A stretch of DNA of 64,000 nt from JBDRFZ01 sp043818395 (GTDB taxonomy: Bacteria > Patescibacteriota > Patescibacteriia > 2-12-FULL-60-25). The notes under the pieces were generated by a model, which worked only from the letters and a program-made list of their open reading frames with translations, was not told the DNA's origin and did no database searches. The stretch's first letter is position 1; every line of letters starts with the position of its first letter. Shown one piece after another: positions 17,931 to 27,425 of this stretch. The stretch is taken from positions 15,298 to 79,297 of the forward strand of contig JBDRFZ010000030.1 in NCBI GenBank assembly GCA_043818395.1, in the 5' to 3' direction. Position numbers and translations under genes: made by a program.

Positions 17931-17951
17931 GGCAGCCCAGAGAGGGCTGCC
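17931..17951 (-). terminator. Terminator hairpin of the GNAT gene
   Basis: GGCAGCCC (17931-17938) and GGGCTGCC (17944-17951) form a perfect 8-bp stem with a 5-nt loop just beyond the stop of the leftward gene at 17963. On the minus strand it is followed by a T-rich stretch. Confidence 0.8.
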
Positions 17952-17962
17952 AAGAACATGAT

Positions 17963-18418
17963 TCAAGAAACGTTCCGTTTCTTTTTTTGTTTTGTCGGCT
18001 TGAGATATCTTATGAAACTTCGTGATTTACCGTCGTCCAAAGAACGATTGCATTTTGTTTGCAGATAACCGACCCGCTTTAAACCCATGTCCAGTCCTCG
18101 TTCCATTAATTTTTGGATCAGGGACACGTCGATTTCATAGTCTGCGTACTGCGGGTCGATAAAAACATGTTCTATCAATCCGGTGCACCGCGTAAGTGTT
18201 TCGACGATTGAAAGGCAGGCCAGACCCACGATCGGATGACGGCCGTTTACCGAGGCGTCTCGCGCGATGAGTACGCAATTACGGCGCGATACTCTTAAAA
18301 AAAAATCTAACGGGAATTGATTCACTGCTTCTTCGGAAGTAGAAATCATATTTATGATTTCCGCCACGTCTTCCGAGGTTATGACCCCTTCATCCCATAG
18401 AAATGCGTATTCAATCAT
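17963..18418 (-). CDS. GNAT-like N-acetyltransferase
   Basis: A 151-residue protein with the GNAT order of elements: ISTSEEAVNQ helix, a strand with CVLIARD, a central strand GLACLSIVETL, then IEHVFIDPQY and a helix with LIQKLMERGLDMG followed by RVGYLQTKCN. This fits acetyl-CoA-dependent acetyltransferases. The typical pyrophosphate loop (R/QxxGxG/A) is degenerate here, so activity is uncertain. The tail is strongly basic (KPTKQKKKRN). GGGGAGG nine nt upstream supports ATG 18418. Substrate unknown. Confidence 0.6.
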   Translation of the reverse strand: MIEYAFLWDEGVITSEDVAEIINMISTSEEAVNQFPLDFFLRVSRRNCVLIARDASVNGRHPIVGLACLSIVETLTRCTGLIEHVFIDPQYADYEIDVSLIQKLMERGLDMGLKRVGYLQTKCNRSLDDGKSRSFIRYLKPTKQKKKRNVS

Positions 18419-18515
18419 GGCCGCCTCCCCATTTACCAGAAGTTTATTAGTTAAAGTTCTAATACAATAGAGCTCCCGTTGTTAAGAAAATACAAGCGCG
18501 TCACTTGTTTTTATG

Positions 18516-19415
18516 TTAAATATGCTTTATTGCCTCGTCGATCATTGCTCCGGCGACATCGCGGCCGGTGACCTGCTCTAAAACTTCAAAACCGGGATTT
18601 GCATTTACTTCGATGACCAAGGGGCCACGCTTGGAACGTAAAATATCGATGCCGATAACGTCCAATTCAAAAGCTTCGGCTGTTTTGATCGCTAATTCGG
18701 TTTCCTCTTTAGTTAATTCAACCAACCCACCGTTACCACCGAGCGCCGCATTTGATCGAATATCGTGTTCCCGCGATGTTCTTTCCATAGCCGCGACGAT
18801 TTTGCCACCGATTAAATAGACGCGCACATCTTTTTTGTCGGCTTCGGCAATAAATTCCTCGATGATGATCGGATTTTTATCGCGTACGTTTAGGTAGTCA
18901 ACCAGGGGCATGAATGTTTCCAGGCTATTCGCAAAAAATGTTCCTATGCCGTGAGTACCGAAGGCGACTTTAATAATCACCGGGAATCCTAGGTTTAAAG
19001 CGGCTATTGATGCGATTTTAGGATCATTTACCATGGCCCATTTCGGTGAAGGAATATTTTTTTCAATAAATTTGTGATGTTGCAGGAGTTTGTTTTTAGC
19101 CACGGAAACAGCCCGGTGATTGCCGTTTAAAATATAAACCCCCAAAGTCTTTAAAAGGTTAATAGTATGGGCATGGAGCCCTGGTTCGCAGATGAAGTTT
19201 GGGCGATTAATAATAACTTCCAACTTGAACAGTGGTTCGCCGTCGTGTGAGATTTTTAAATTTTTGCCATCGTAAGAAAAATATAACAGCGGTTCGCAGA
19301 TGCGGATTATTTTATAACCGCGTTCTAAACCAGCTTGCTCCAATCTTTCTATATTGGTATAGGCTGAATTTTTTGAATTCGTTGCCATCAATACGCCGAT
19401 ATTCAGAGGTTCCAT
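18516..19415 (-). CDS. RimK-family ATP-grasp ligase
   Basis: A 299-residue ATP-grasp enzyme that forms amide bonds between a carboxylate and an amine, in this family usually adding glutamate or other amino acids. Features seen: SVAKNKLLQHHKF, the ATP-binding strand FPVIIKVAFGTHGIGTF, IIIEEFIAEADKKDVRVYLIGGKIVAAMERTS and the Mg-binding VIEVNANPGFEVLE. These match RimK/LysX rather than D-Ala ligase. RimK in E. coli modifies ribosomal protein S6, and an S6 with a long acidic tail is encoded at 13376. Modification of that S6 is a possibility only. The gene stands alone on the minus strand. Confidence 0.82.
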   Translation of the reverse strand: MEPLNIGVLMATNSKNSAYTNIERLEQAGLERGYKIIRICEPLLYFSYDGKNLKISHDGEPLFKLEVIINRPNFICEPGLHAHTINLLKTLGVYILNGNHRAVSVAKNKLLQHHKFIEKNIPSPKWAMVNDPKIASIAALNLGFPVIIKVAFGTHGIGTFFANSLETFMPLVDYLNVRDKNPIIIEEFIAEADKKDVRVYLIGGKIVAAMERTSREHDIRSNAALGGNGGLVELTKEETELAIKTAEAFELDVIGIDILRSKRGPLVIEVNANPGFEVLEQVTGRDVAGAMIDEAIKHI

Positions 19416-19469
19416 AGTTTATAAATCCTCTTTGCATGTTTAAGATGAAAATTTAATATCCCGTACATT

Positions 19470-19556
19470 TGGTGCCGCGGGAGAGACTCGAACTCTCAAC
19501 CTCTTGCGAGGACTGGCTTCTAAGGCCAGCGCGTATACCAGTTCCGCCACCGCGGC
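19470..19556 (-). tRNA. tRNA-Leu (anticodon TAG)
   Basis: An 87-nt class II tRNA on the minus strand. The acceptor stem GCCGCGG pairs with CCGCGGC. The D arm carries GGCGGAACTGGTA, the anticodon stem CTGGC/GCCAG closes loop CTTAGAA (anticodon TAG), and a variable arm precedes GAGAGTTCGAGTCTCTC. The CCA end is encoded. The long variable arm and anticodon identify leucine. Confidence 0.97.
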
Positions 19557-19600
19557 ATCAGTTATACGGGATAAGTATTACTACCTTATTTATCAAAATT

Positions 19601-20719
19601 TTAAAAGACGTCTGGTAATTTTACACCAACAATAGCGCCGTCGTCTTCCTGTTTGTATTTATTTCTGCGAAAACCGGCATGGATGCGTAGATTATTTAAA
19701 CGTTCTGTAAGAGTATAGCCATCCGTCATGTCTTCGATGAATGTTTTGAGATCGAGCTGTTCGGTAGTCATGTCTTCAGGTGTGGGTATGTAATCGATTT
19801 CTTTTTCGTATTTATCAATTACACCGTCAGTACAAAAAATTATCAGATCACCCGGTTTGAGTTTGCGAATGGTTAATCGCGGGTCAAGTCTTGGTGCGAA
19901 GACCTCGGATTCCAAACCTAGCGGTCTGGACATGCTGTAACTTAGATCAAAATAACTGGCTTCTTTTTCTATTTTTGATAAATAATATCGTCTTGCCGGA
20001 TCAAGCTTCATTTTATAGAGCATGGGCAGATCAATTATCTCTTTTTTTTAAGCATCGGCAAGTTCAGAATCATCCGAAGTAGCCTGCTCAAGATTTTCAT
20101 CTGCATGCAAGATAAATGCACCACTGTCACCGACATTTGCCGTTACTAAATAGCGGGTACCGTCCTTGGTTGTATGAATGAACCCGGCGCAAGCCGTGGT
20201 CATTCCCTGAACGTCGCTTGCGGCTTGATCAGCCCAATGGAATAAAGACAGAAGAGCGTTGGCCTTTATCGTCATCTCCTTTTCCGTAGCTAGGATTTTT
20301 TTGGCATTCTTTTCTGAAAAAGTCGCATCTAAATGTTTAGCTACGTTTTCGTTGTCGTCCTCCACTGACGCACGTGCTATATCCCAATTAGCAGCTAACA
20401 CACGAGCAGCGATATGGCTTGCTTCCGCTGGATTATTTCCTCCTCCTAAACCATCAAAAACGCCGAAGATGCCAGAAGCTGGATCAGCTATAACATTATC
20501 CTGATTTTTATTTTCTGTTTTTCTGTTTTCTCTTTTCTTCTCCAAAGTTACAGCAACTTTCATGTCGCCGAAGCCGTCAATTTCTATGGCGGTGACTATA
20601 TCAGGTGATTGGTAGTCAATAGATGCTCGTCGGGTTTCTGGTTTAAATTCCGTTGCTTTAATTTCTGGCGTTGTGTCCTTTTTGACTATTTTTTCCGATT
20701 TAAATGGGTTGTTTTCCAT
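19601..20719 (-). pseudogene. PP2C-type Ser/Thr phosphatase interrupted by one in-frame TAA
   Basis: A PPM/PP2C phosphatase of about 372 codons broken by a single TAA at 20050-20048. The first 223 codons hold NQDNVIADP, GVFDGLGGG and ANVGDSGAFIL. The second part, in the same frame, holds CTDGVIDKY and QEDDGAIVGV, so all metal-binding aspartates of the family are present across the two halves. Because both halves share one frame, an indel cannot explain the break. A TTA to TAA change inside GCTTAAAAAAAG is the simplest cause. The second half has an internal ATG at 20023. It may be a recent nonsense mutation, a consensus error, readthrough, or two separately made chains. The N-terminal about 55 residues before the domain are a disordered linker. 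Confidence 0.75.
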
Positions 20720-20824
20720 ATATTCACTATATCATGCGATGTCTTGTTATCGGAGATCGTGAATAGTGACCAAAAAATTTAGATATAAGTGGATATCTGT
20801 GCTTTGACAGCTTTGAGAGCGGAC

Positions 20825-20853
20825 TTGACAAGTATTTTTTAAGAGATTAATAT
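20825..20853 (+). promoter_or_regulatory. Strong rRNA promoter
   Basis: TTGACA (20825-20830), a 17-nt spacer and TAATAT (20848-20853) make a near-consensus promoter about 440 nt upstream of the 23S gene, facing it. Confidence 0.8.
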
Positions 20854-21289
20854 ACCGACACTTAAATACACCATGTCCCTAAATATTTTGGGACCTCTGG
20901 GGACCCTCCACGCTAAAGCATCATGTTAACCATTACACCCGGCTGAGCACAGGACCCTCCAGAGACAGGGAGTCGTCGCTTGGCCAAGAGCCAGGTTTTT
21001 TTGTCAAAAAAAGAGGTAGATGATGATGAGGATCTTAAATGGATTTTCATCAGCGTCTGTCTCACCTGACCCGCACCGAATGTACAGGGGAGTAGCAGAC
21101 CGGACCTCGACAATAAAATTGTTACGATGATGATAGAAAGTCATACGTACAAGGCATAAGAACCATATTCGCGATCAACAAGAGTTCCGATCGCGAATGC
21201 AATTGATAGTAAAGTACACCTTAAAAAAAAATTAAACGAACCGTCCGGTTTTACCCCGCGATTTCCTCATTCGAATCGTGGTTCCGGAT
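20854..21289 (+). other. Transcribed leader of the 23S-5S operon with processing stem
   Basis: No gene, tRNA or 16S sequence is seen here. GTCCC (20875-20879) and GGGAC (20890-20894) form a hairpin. ATTCGCGATC (21167-21176) and GATCGCGAAT (21189-21198) form a perfect 10-bp hairpin. GAAAGTCATACGTACAAGGC and the next two bases (21136-21157) are complementary at 21 of 22 positions to 25970-25991 beyond the 23S 3' end, so the two sides form the long stem that RNase III normally cuts. AAGTACAC (near 21212) also matches GTGTACTT (near 25952). Confidence 0.75.
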
Positions 21290-22540
21290 GGTCGAAGCAC
21301 GAAAGGGCGTACGGTGGATGGCTAGGCAGTAAGAAGCTGATGAAGGACGTGGCAGCCTGCGAAAAGTCTCGGGGAGGTGGCAAGCAACCTGTGATCCGGG
21401 AATGTCCGAATGGGGCAACCCAAGTCGATGAAGTCGACTTACCCGTAACTGAATACATAGGTTATGTGGAAGGCACCTGGGGAAGTGAAACATCTCAGTA
21501 CCCAGAGGAAAAGAAAAAAAGGAAATTCCAGCCCTAATTTCTGGTCGAGTCTCCGATCTTTGATCGGATGTGCTCGCAGAAATTAGAGCTGGATAATATT
21601 CCGTGAGTAGTGGCGAACGAAAGCGGATCAGTCTAAATCGTTTATGTGAGCTTTTACACCGAGTTGGACGCAAGTTTGACCGCGGGTAGGAGTGAAGGGC
21701 TTGGGCCGTCGCATATTCGAAGTTGTGGGCGGAAGCGTCGATTCCCCAAGGGATCGGCGCGTAATCGGAAAAAGATAATCGAATTCGCTGGAAAGCGGAA
21801 CCAAAGACGGTGATAGTCCGGTAGGTGAAATTTTTTTCCATGCGCGTGTTTCCGCACCAAAGTACTATGGGGCTCGAGAAACCCTGTAGGAAGCAGCCGC
21901 GACGATGCGGCAAGACTAAATACTTCTTCTGACCGATAGTGAACAAGTACAGTGATGGAAAGCTGAAAAGCAGCCCGGGAGGGCGATGAAATAGTATCTG
22001 AAACCGTACGCTTACAAGGAGGTGGAGCCGAGCTTTGCTCGGTCACACCGTTCCTATTGAAGAATGAGCCGACGAGTGAGCTCTACGTTGCTTTGGGTTA
22101 AGTTCTTGCGGGAACGGAGCCATAGTGAAAGCGAGCCTTAATAGGGCGTTTTTGTAGCGTAGACTCGACCCGAAACCCGGCGATCTAGCCATGACCAGGA
22201 TGAAGTCCCGTTAGTTCGGGATGGAGGTCCGAACCCACGAGCCGTGCAACACTCGGGGATGAGTTGTGGCTAGCGGAGAAATTCCAATCGAGCTGGGTGA
22301 TAGCTGGTTCTCCCTGAAATAGATTTTGGTCTAGCGTTGATTAATAGCGTTGCGGGGGTAGAGCACTGAATGGGGGGCGGGGCGCAAGCTTACGTCTCCT
22401 AACCAAACTCCGAATACCGTAACGTGTTCCCAACAGTAAGACGATGGGGGCTAAGCTCCATCCGTCAAAAGGGAAACAGCCCTTGATCGCAGACTAAGGT
22501 CCCTAATTATGTACTAAGTGTGAAAGGTGGTGGGTCGGCT

Positions 22541-22578
<38 letters not shown>

Positions 22579-23434
22579 TAAAGAAAGCGTAACAGCTCAC
22601 TGGTCAAGCTGACCTGCACCGAAAACTTACCGGGGCTCAAGTACATAACCGAAGTCGCGAATGTTTTCCGGTTTTTAACCGGAGGGCGTGGTAAGGGAGC
22701 ATTCGTAACTGCGCTGAAGCGAAAGGCGTGAGCCATCGTGGAGCGTTGCGAAGAGAGAATGTCGGCATAAGTAGCAAAAAGACAGGTTAAAATCCTGTCC
22801 ACCGTAAACCCAAGGTTTCCAGGGCAACGAGAATCGTCCCTGGGTTAGCCGGTCCTAAGGCCAGGCCGAAAGGCGTAACCGATGGATAGCAGGTGAATAT
22901 TCCTGCGCTGCCTATAGGTTTCAATGGAGTGACGTGTTCTTGCATTTTTCGAGAATCCCGGAATGATTCTTCGGGCACGAAGGGGCGTGGTATAGGCAAA
23001 TCCGTACCGCATAAACCTCGTTGTGTACGCTAGTCTGCCGCGAGGCGGGCAAGGAAAGAGAATGGGGCACCAAGAAAACCTTCTAGAGTTAACCTGTAGG
23101 CATCCGTACCGTAAACCGACACAGGTGGGTGGGCATAAGTGTGCCAAGGTGTACGAGAGAACCCGTGTGTAGGAACTCGGCAATACAACGGCCGTAACTT
23201 CGGGATAAGGCCTGCCCAGCTCAGCTGGGCTACAACAAAAGACGCAAACCGACTGTTTACCAAAAACACAGCTCCCTGCTAAACCGTAAGGTGATGTATA
23301 GGGAGTGATGCCTGGCCAGTGTCAGAACGTTAAGAGGAGGGGTCATACCGCAAGGTGGCAGCCCTGAATCCAAGCGCTGATGAACGCCGGCGATAACTAT
23401 AATCGTCCTAAGGTAGCGAAATTCCTTGTCGGGT

Positions 23435-24192
23435 GAACAAAGTGTTCCACAAGAAGTGGTCGGACCCTGTAAAAATTACAGGATTAACACTCGCCCGAAT
23501 CCTGCCGCGAGGCGGGATAAGCAAACTGACTCATAACGGTGAATCCCACATTCCGACGGACATCGGAACGGGAAATACCGTGGGAACTCTGTATAATACA
23601 AAATATTATGAAGAGACCCGTAACGACTGACCCGAAAGGGGAGAGCCGATGGACATCGGCTAACACGTCAGCTCTTGTAAGAAAAAAACAATCCAGGGAG
23701 ACGGCATCTTATATAACAGGATTCGTAGATGGCGAAGGAAGTTTCTTGGTTTCGTTTAATCGGCGATCTGGGCTCAAGACGGGCATCGAAGTCCGTCCGA
23801 GTTTCAGTCTAAGCCAACATAAACGCAATCTAAGTATCCTTCAGTCAATAAAAAATTTTTTCAGATGCGGAGGCATTCGTTTTGATCGGCATGATCAGAC
23901 TTATAAATACGAGGTCAGAAGCCTCGGTGATTTATGGAATAAGATCATACCGCATTTCAAGACGATTCCTCTTAAGACATCAAAAGCAAAGGATTTTGAA
24001 CTTTTCAAAGAGGTCTGTTCACTCATGCGAGCGAACAGGCATCGTTCAAAAGCCGGTCTTGAAAAAATATTGCGAATTGCCTATTCAATGAATAATATAG
24101 GCGCCAGAAAATATAAGTTGTCAGATCTCCTAAAGATCGTTACAAGATGAAAGTATAGTCTGAACTCTGATGAAAATCAGAGATAACAAATG
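23435..24192 (+). mobile_element. Group I intron in 23S rRNA, equivalent to E. coli position 1931
   Basis: The conserved exon reads CCTTGTCGGGT up to 23434 and resumes with GAGTTCCGACC at about 24193. The split falls at the known L1931 group I site, used for example in Thermotoga. Exon 1 ends in U and the intron ends in G, as the group I rule requires. Near the 3' end AGTATAGTCTGAAC resembles the conserved S element of the P7 region. The endonuclease gene occupies 23608-24150. The exact 3' junction is uncertain by one base. Confidence 0.82.
23608..24150 (+). CDS. LAGLIDADG homing endonuclease of intron L1931
   Basis: A protein of about 180 residues with a single LAGLIDADG-type helix (YITGFVDGEGSF), so it should act as a homodimer. 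The acidic residue of GFVDGEGSF is the expected catalytic one. The C-terminal half follows the family pattern, ending with ILRIAYSMNN. It would cut intron-less 23S genes near position 1931 and promote intron spread. The open frame extends upstream to 23539, but ATG 23608 gives a normal family length. It lies inside the intron, so its mRNA is the rRNA precursor or free intron. Confidence 0.85.
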   Translation: MKRPVTTDPKGESRWTSANTSALVRKKQSRETASYITGFVDGEGSFLVSFNRRSGLKTGIEVRPSFSLSQHKRNLSILQSIKNFFRCGGIRFDRHDQTYKYEVRSLGDLWNKIIPHFKTIPLKTSKAKDFELFKEVCSLMRANRHRSKAGLEKILRIAYSMNNIGARKYKLSDLLKIVTR

Positions 24193-24709
24193 GAGTTCCG
24201 ACCCGCACGAATGGCATAACGAGTTTGCGACTGTCTCCACATGGGACTCGGTGAAATTGCAAGTGGGGTGAAGATGCCCTGTACGCGTAGTCAGACGAAA
24301 AGACCCCGTGAAGCTTTACTACAACTTGATATTGGGTCGCGGCTTTTCATGTTCAGAATAGGTGGGAGCCTTCGGGCAACAGTGAGATACCACCCTTGAA
24401 CTGACGCGATTCTCGATCCCTATCCGTGAATCCGGATGGGGAGACAGTATCTGGTGGGTAGTTTAACTGGGGCGGTTGCCTCCTAAAAAGTAACGGAGGC
24501 GTTCACAAAGGTCAGCTAGGCGCGGATGGAAATCGCGCTGATTCCGCAATGGGATAAGCTGGCTTAACTGCAAGACCAACAAGTCGAGCAGATGCGAAAG
24601 CAGGACATAGTGATCCGACCGTACGATATCGGACGGCGGAAGCTCAACGGATAAAAGCTACTCCGGGGATAACAGGCTGATCGCGCCCAAGCGTCCACAG
24701 CGACGGCGC

Positions 24710-24750
<41 letters not shown>

Positions 24751-24781
24751 TAGAAGCTCCCAAGGGTTTGGCTGTTCGCCA

Positions 24782-24825
<44 letters not shown>

Positions 24826-25592
24826 AAAGATCGTGCTGTCTATAAATTCGACTATATGCTGGAAACTCTGGTTTGACTTCCAATTAGGAGTTGGAGTCTA
24901 AAGAATCTCATGCTACAGGTTATAATAAAAAAATTATGACACGTAAAAAAGCATTGAGTGCAGACAATCAGCAGGGAAGATTACATCATCGTCTTGAACC
25001 ATGGTATGTCAGTGGATTTATTGACGGCGAAGGCAGTTTTCATATCGCGATTTATCAAGATCAAATAATGAAAACTGGCTGGAAGGTTATTCCAGAATTT
25101 CATGTCTCGCAAAGAGTTTCGAGCCGGTGCGTCCTTGACGCACTTGTAAGATTCTTTAAATGCGGTTATGTGAAAATGAATCACCGATTGAATCCGAAAG
25201 ATGTTACCTATGTATATGTAGTAAGAGATCGAAAAGATTTAGCGACAAAAATCATGCCTTTTTTCCGCCGGTATAAGTTACAAACAGAGAAAAAAGAAGA
25301 TTTTAAAAAGTTTTCTCAGATTATCGAGTTGATGTTAAATGAGCGTCATCGAACGTCTGTCGGACTAAAGCAGATCATAAAGATCGCATATTCTATGAAT
25401 GGTTCCGGCCGTTATCGAAAACGACCAAAAAAGACGATTTTATAAAACCCTCAGAGACTATATGTCGAAAGCCGATATGCATCGGTTAAGATATAGTCCG
25501 AACTGCATGGCGACATGCAGAGTCCGACGGAAACGTCGGATCGCCACGGAGCGAAATCAGATTATTGATGTGGTTTGCGAAGTAACAATGTG
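24826..25592 (+). mobile_element. Group I intron in 23S rRNA, equivalent to E. coli position 2593
   Basis: Exon 1 ends AACGTCGTGAGACAGT at 24825 and exon 2 resumes TCGGTCTCCTGTC at 25593. This is the L2593 site, the same site used by the Chlamydomonas intron of I-CreI. The exon ends in U and the intron ends in G. AAGATATAGTCCGAAC near 25490 is a classical S element of the P7 helix, followed by a GCATGGCGACATGC hairpin. The intron encodes its own endonuclease at 24936-25445. Confidence 0.88.
24936..25445 (+). CDS. LAGLIDADG homing endonuclease of intron L2593
   Basis: A protein of 169 residues with one motif, WYVSGFIDGEGSFHI, thus a dimeric enzyme like I-CreI, whose intron sits at the same site. 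It shares the general layout and the C-terminal IAYSMN motif with the endonuclease of the first intron, so the two are paralogues. ATG 24936 is preferred; the open frame reaches 24891. The tail is basic (RYRKRPKKTIL). Confidence 0.87.
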   Translation: MTRKKALSADNQQGRLHHRLEPWYVSGFIDGEGSFHIAIYQDQIMKTGWKVIPEFHVSQRVSSRCVLDALVRFFKCGYVKMNHRLNPKDVTYVYVVRDRKDLATKIMPFFRRYKLQTEKKEDFKKFSQIIELMLNERHRTSVGLKQIIKIAYSMNGSGRYRKRPKKTIL

Positions 25593-25874
25593 TCGGTCTC
25601 CTGTCTACTACGCGCGTGGAATATTGAGAGGGCAAATCTCTAGTACGAGAGGACCGAGATTTACGAACCTCTAGTGCACCAGCTGTCCCACCAGGGGCAC
25701 CGTTGGGTAGCTACGTTCGGCGCGGATAAACGCTGAAAGCATATAAGCGTGAAGCCGTCCTCAAGATTAATATTCATTATGAGAGCCCTCCGAGACGAGG
25801 AGGTTGATAGGCCGTATGTGTAAGACCTGCAAGGGTTTTAGCAGAGCGGTACTAATAGCTCCATGCTTCGACCA

Positions 25875-26073
25875 TCCGGGATTACGATATCCAAAATCCG
25901 TAAAATGATTTTGCGTATCACAATCCGGATATGGTTAGAAAAATTTTAAACGTGTACTTACATCAAGGTATGCCTTGTACGTACGACTTTCGATCATCAA
26001 AATGTGAAGCTTTTAACTTGCAGGTTACAGGCCTTATCCTTCGGCGATTATTCGTGATTTTTCATGGATATCC
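25875..26073 (+). other. 23S-5S spacer with the right half of the processing stem
   Basis: Contains the partner (25970-25991) of the 23S leader helix at 21136-21157, and CCGGATATGG-type sequence that extends the 23S terminal helix. No tRNA gene lies in the spacer. Confidence 0.7.
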
Positions 26074-26074
26074 G

Positions 26075-26191
26075 CCGGTGGCTTAAGCGGCAGTGTCACA
26101 CCTGTTCCCTTTCCGAACACAGAAGTTAAGCCTGCTAGCAGCGATGGTACTTGGACCCAACCCGGTCCTGGAAGAGTAGCCCGTCGCCGGA
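26075..26191 (+). rRNA. rrf: 5S ribosomal RNA
   Basis: About 117 nt. The terminal helix CCGGTGGC pairs with GTCGCCGG. Conserved internal sequence CACACCTGTTCCC, CCGAACACAGAAGTTAAG and GATGGTACTTGG is present. It lies 200 nt behind 23S. Ends are placed by the terminal helix and are good to one or two bases. Confidence 0.95.
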
Positions 26192-26202
26192 CTAAACAGA
26201 TG

Positions 26203-26230
26203 CACACCTTTAACGGGTGTGTTTTTGTTT
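26203..26230 (+). terminator. Terminator of the 23S-5S operon
   Basis: CACACC (26203-26208) pairs with GGTGTG (26216-26221), followed by TTTTTGTTTT. Confidence 0.85.
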
Positions 26231-26285
26231 TAATCAAAATTTGTTTTGATATTAGTTCGAATGTGTATATTTTTTTAAAAACTAA

Positions 26286-26307
26286 ATCCCCGATGAGTAT
26301 CGGGGAT
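26286..26307 (-). terminator. Terminator of the histidine kinase gene
   Basis: ATCCCCG (26286-26292) and CGGGGAT (26301-26307) form a 7-bp hairpin just past the stop of the leftward kinase gene; the minus-strand continuation is T-rich. Confidence 0.75.
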
Positions 26308-26323
26308 AGGCGGAGATATTTTG

Positions 26324-27157
26324 TCACGGCTTTTCCGTATCTTCTGTTTCAAGTGTTGGGAAACGAAGTGTGAATGATGAACCCGAGCCGGGTTTTGAGA
26401 TTACGGAGATTCGACCTCCTGCACATTCGACCAGGTTTTTAACAAAAGCTAGTCCAAGTCCATGACCATGTTCTTTGGTTGTGAAATAAGCATCGAAAAT
26501 TTGAGGAAGATTTTCTGGCGTGATACCGCATCCGCTGTCAGAAATTAAGATTTCGATGAAACGCTGTGCATTTTCATATCTGCTGGATTTTGTGTCAATT
26601 TTCAGACTGCCCTGATAGTTCATTGCCCAGAGGGCATTGTTTATCAGATTTTGTATGATGCGTGCGAACTGCTCTGGATCGATCTTTATATATACCGAGC
26701 TCTCTATTGTAAGCTGCAGATCGATATCATGACCCGTGATACAGCTCATGGCAGTTGTTATCAGTATCTCGGAAATATCTATCCAAGTACTATGTTCTCC
26801 GATGGGTTTGCGCGCAAGTCGGTATAATTCAGTAGTTAATTCTTTGATTTTATCGCTAGCTCTCTCACATGTACGACGGCATCGTTCCCTATCTTCACTT
26901 TCGTTCAAAATATTTAACGGCATCAGCGCGTTATTAATATCATGCGCTATGCCCATAACCCTGGCCATTCTTTCTCGTAGTTCCGTTAGGATATTCGGTG
27001 GACATGTATCAGGGGTCACGACAACCGGGAATTTATTCTCCGGGACCGTAAGGTTTCCTGACTCAGGCATGGGTTTTGGCCTGATGCCGCTTAATGGTTT
27101 TAGCGTGCCGTCGCTTCGGGTTTGGCTGATAGGTCCGGTTACGTATTTTTTGGACAT
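26324..27157 (-). CDS. Soluble sensor histidine kinase (NtrB-like)
   Basis: A 277-residue two-component kinase without membrane segments or a recognisable sensor domain. The phosphoacceptor His72 is in GIAHDINNALMPLNIL. The ATP-binding domain shows the N box QNLINNALWAMN, the G1 box DSGCGI, the F box IFDAYFTTK and the G2 box GHGLGLAFVKNL. The HDINN type of H box matches NtrB-like kinases. GGGGTAGGGAG directly precedes ATG 27157, which I prefer over ATG 27187. The first about 60 residues are Pro-rich and unstructured. No response regulator gene is nearby, so the partner is elsewhere. Confidence 0.88.
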   Translation of the reverse strand: MSKKYVTGPISQTRSDGTLKPLSGIRPKPMPESGNLTVPENKFPVVVTPDTCPPNILTELRERMARVMGIAHDINNALMPLNILNESEDRERCRRTCERASDKIKELTTELYRLARKPIGEHSTWIDISEILITTAMSCITGHDIDLQLTIESSVYIKIDPEQFARIIQNLINNALWAMNYQGSLKIDTKSSRYENAQRFIEILISDSGCGITPENLPQIFDAYFTTKEHGHGLGLAFVKNLVECAGGRISVISKPGSGSSFTLRFPTLETEDTEKP

Positions 27158-27390
27158 CTCCCTACCCCTCAATTCTTCAGGGTTCATTTTTTAAGGTACA
27201 AGATTTCTATATGATAGCTTAGCGTTATTTTTAGGTCGAGTGGTTAAGTTGTTGAATATATCGTTTTTATCAAGTTTAGGTTATAAGCGATTTTTTTAGT
27301 CTTTACATACACATACATCAAAATATTAATAATTTTTATCTAATTTTAGCTTAATAGCTTAAATTTAGCTTAAAAATGTATATGTTACAC

Positions 27391-27419
27391 TTGACAAAAA
27401 TTGAAAAGCATGCTATAGT
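27391..27419 (+). promoter_or_regulatory. Consensus promoter at the left end of the accessory island
   Basis: TTGACA (27391-27396), a 17-nt spacer and TATAGT (27414-27419) make one of the best sigma70-type promoters in the window. It lies in AT-rich DNA (27190-27420, no gene) and points into the long structured, non-coding stretch that follows. Expected start near 27426. Confidence 0.82.
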
Positions 27420-27425
27420 GTTTGC

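Noticed and set aside
19601..20719. Frameshift in the PP2C gene
   Set aside because: Both halves lie in the same frame (distance divisible by three), so a nonsense codon and not an indel is present.
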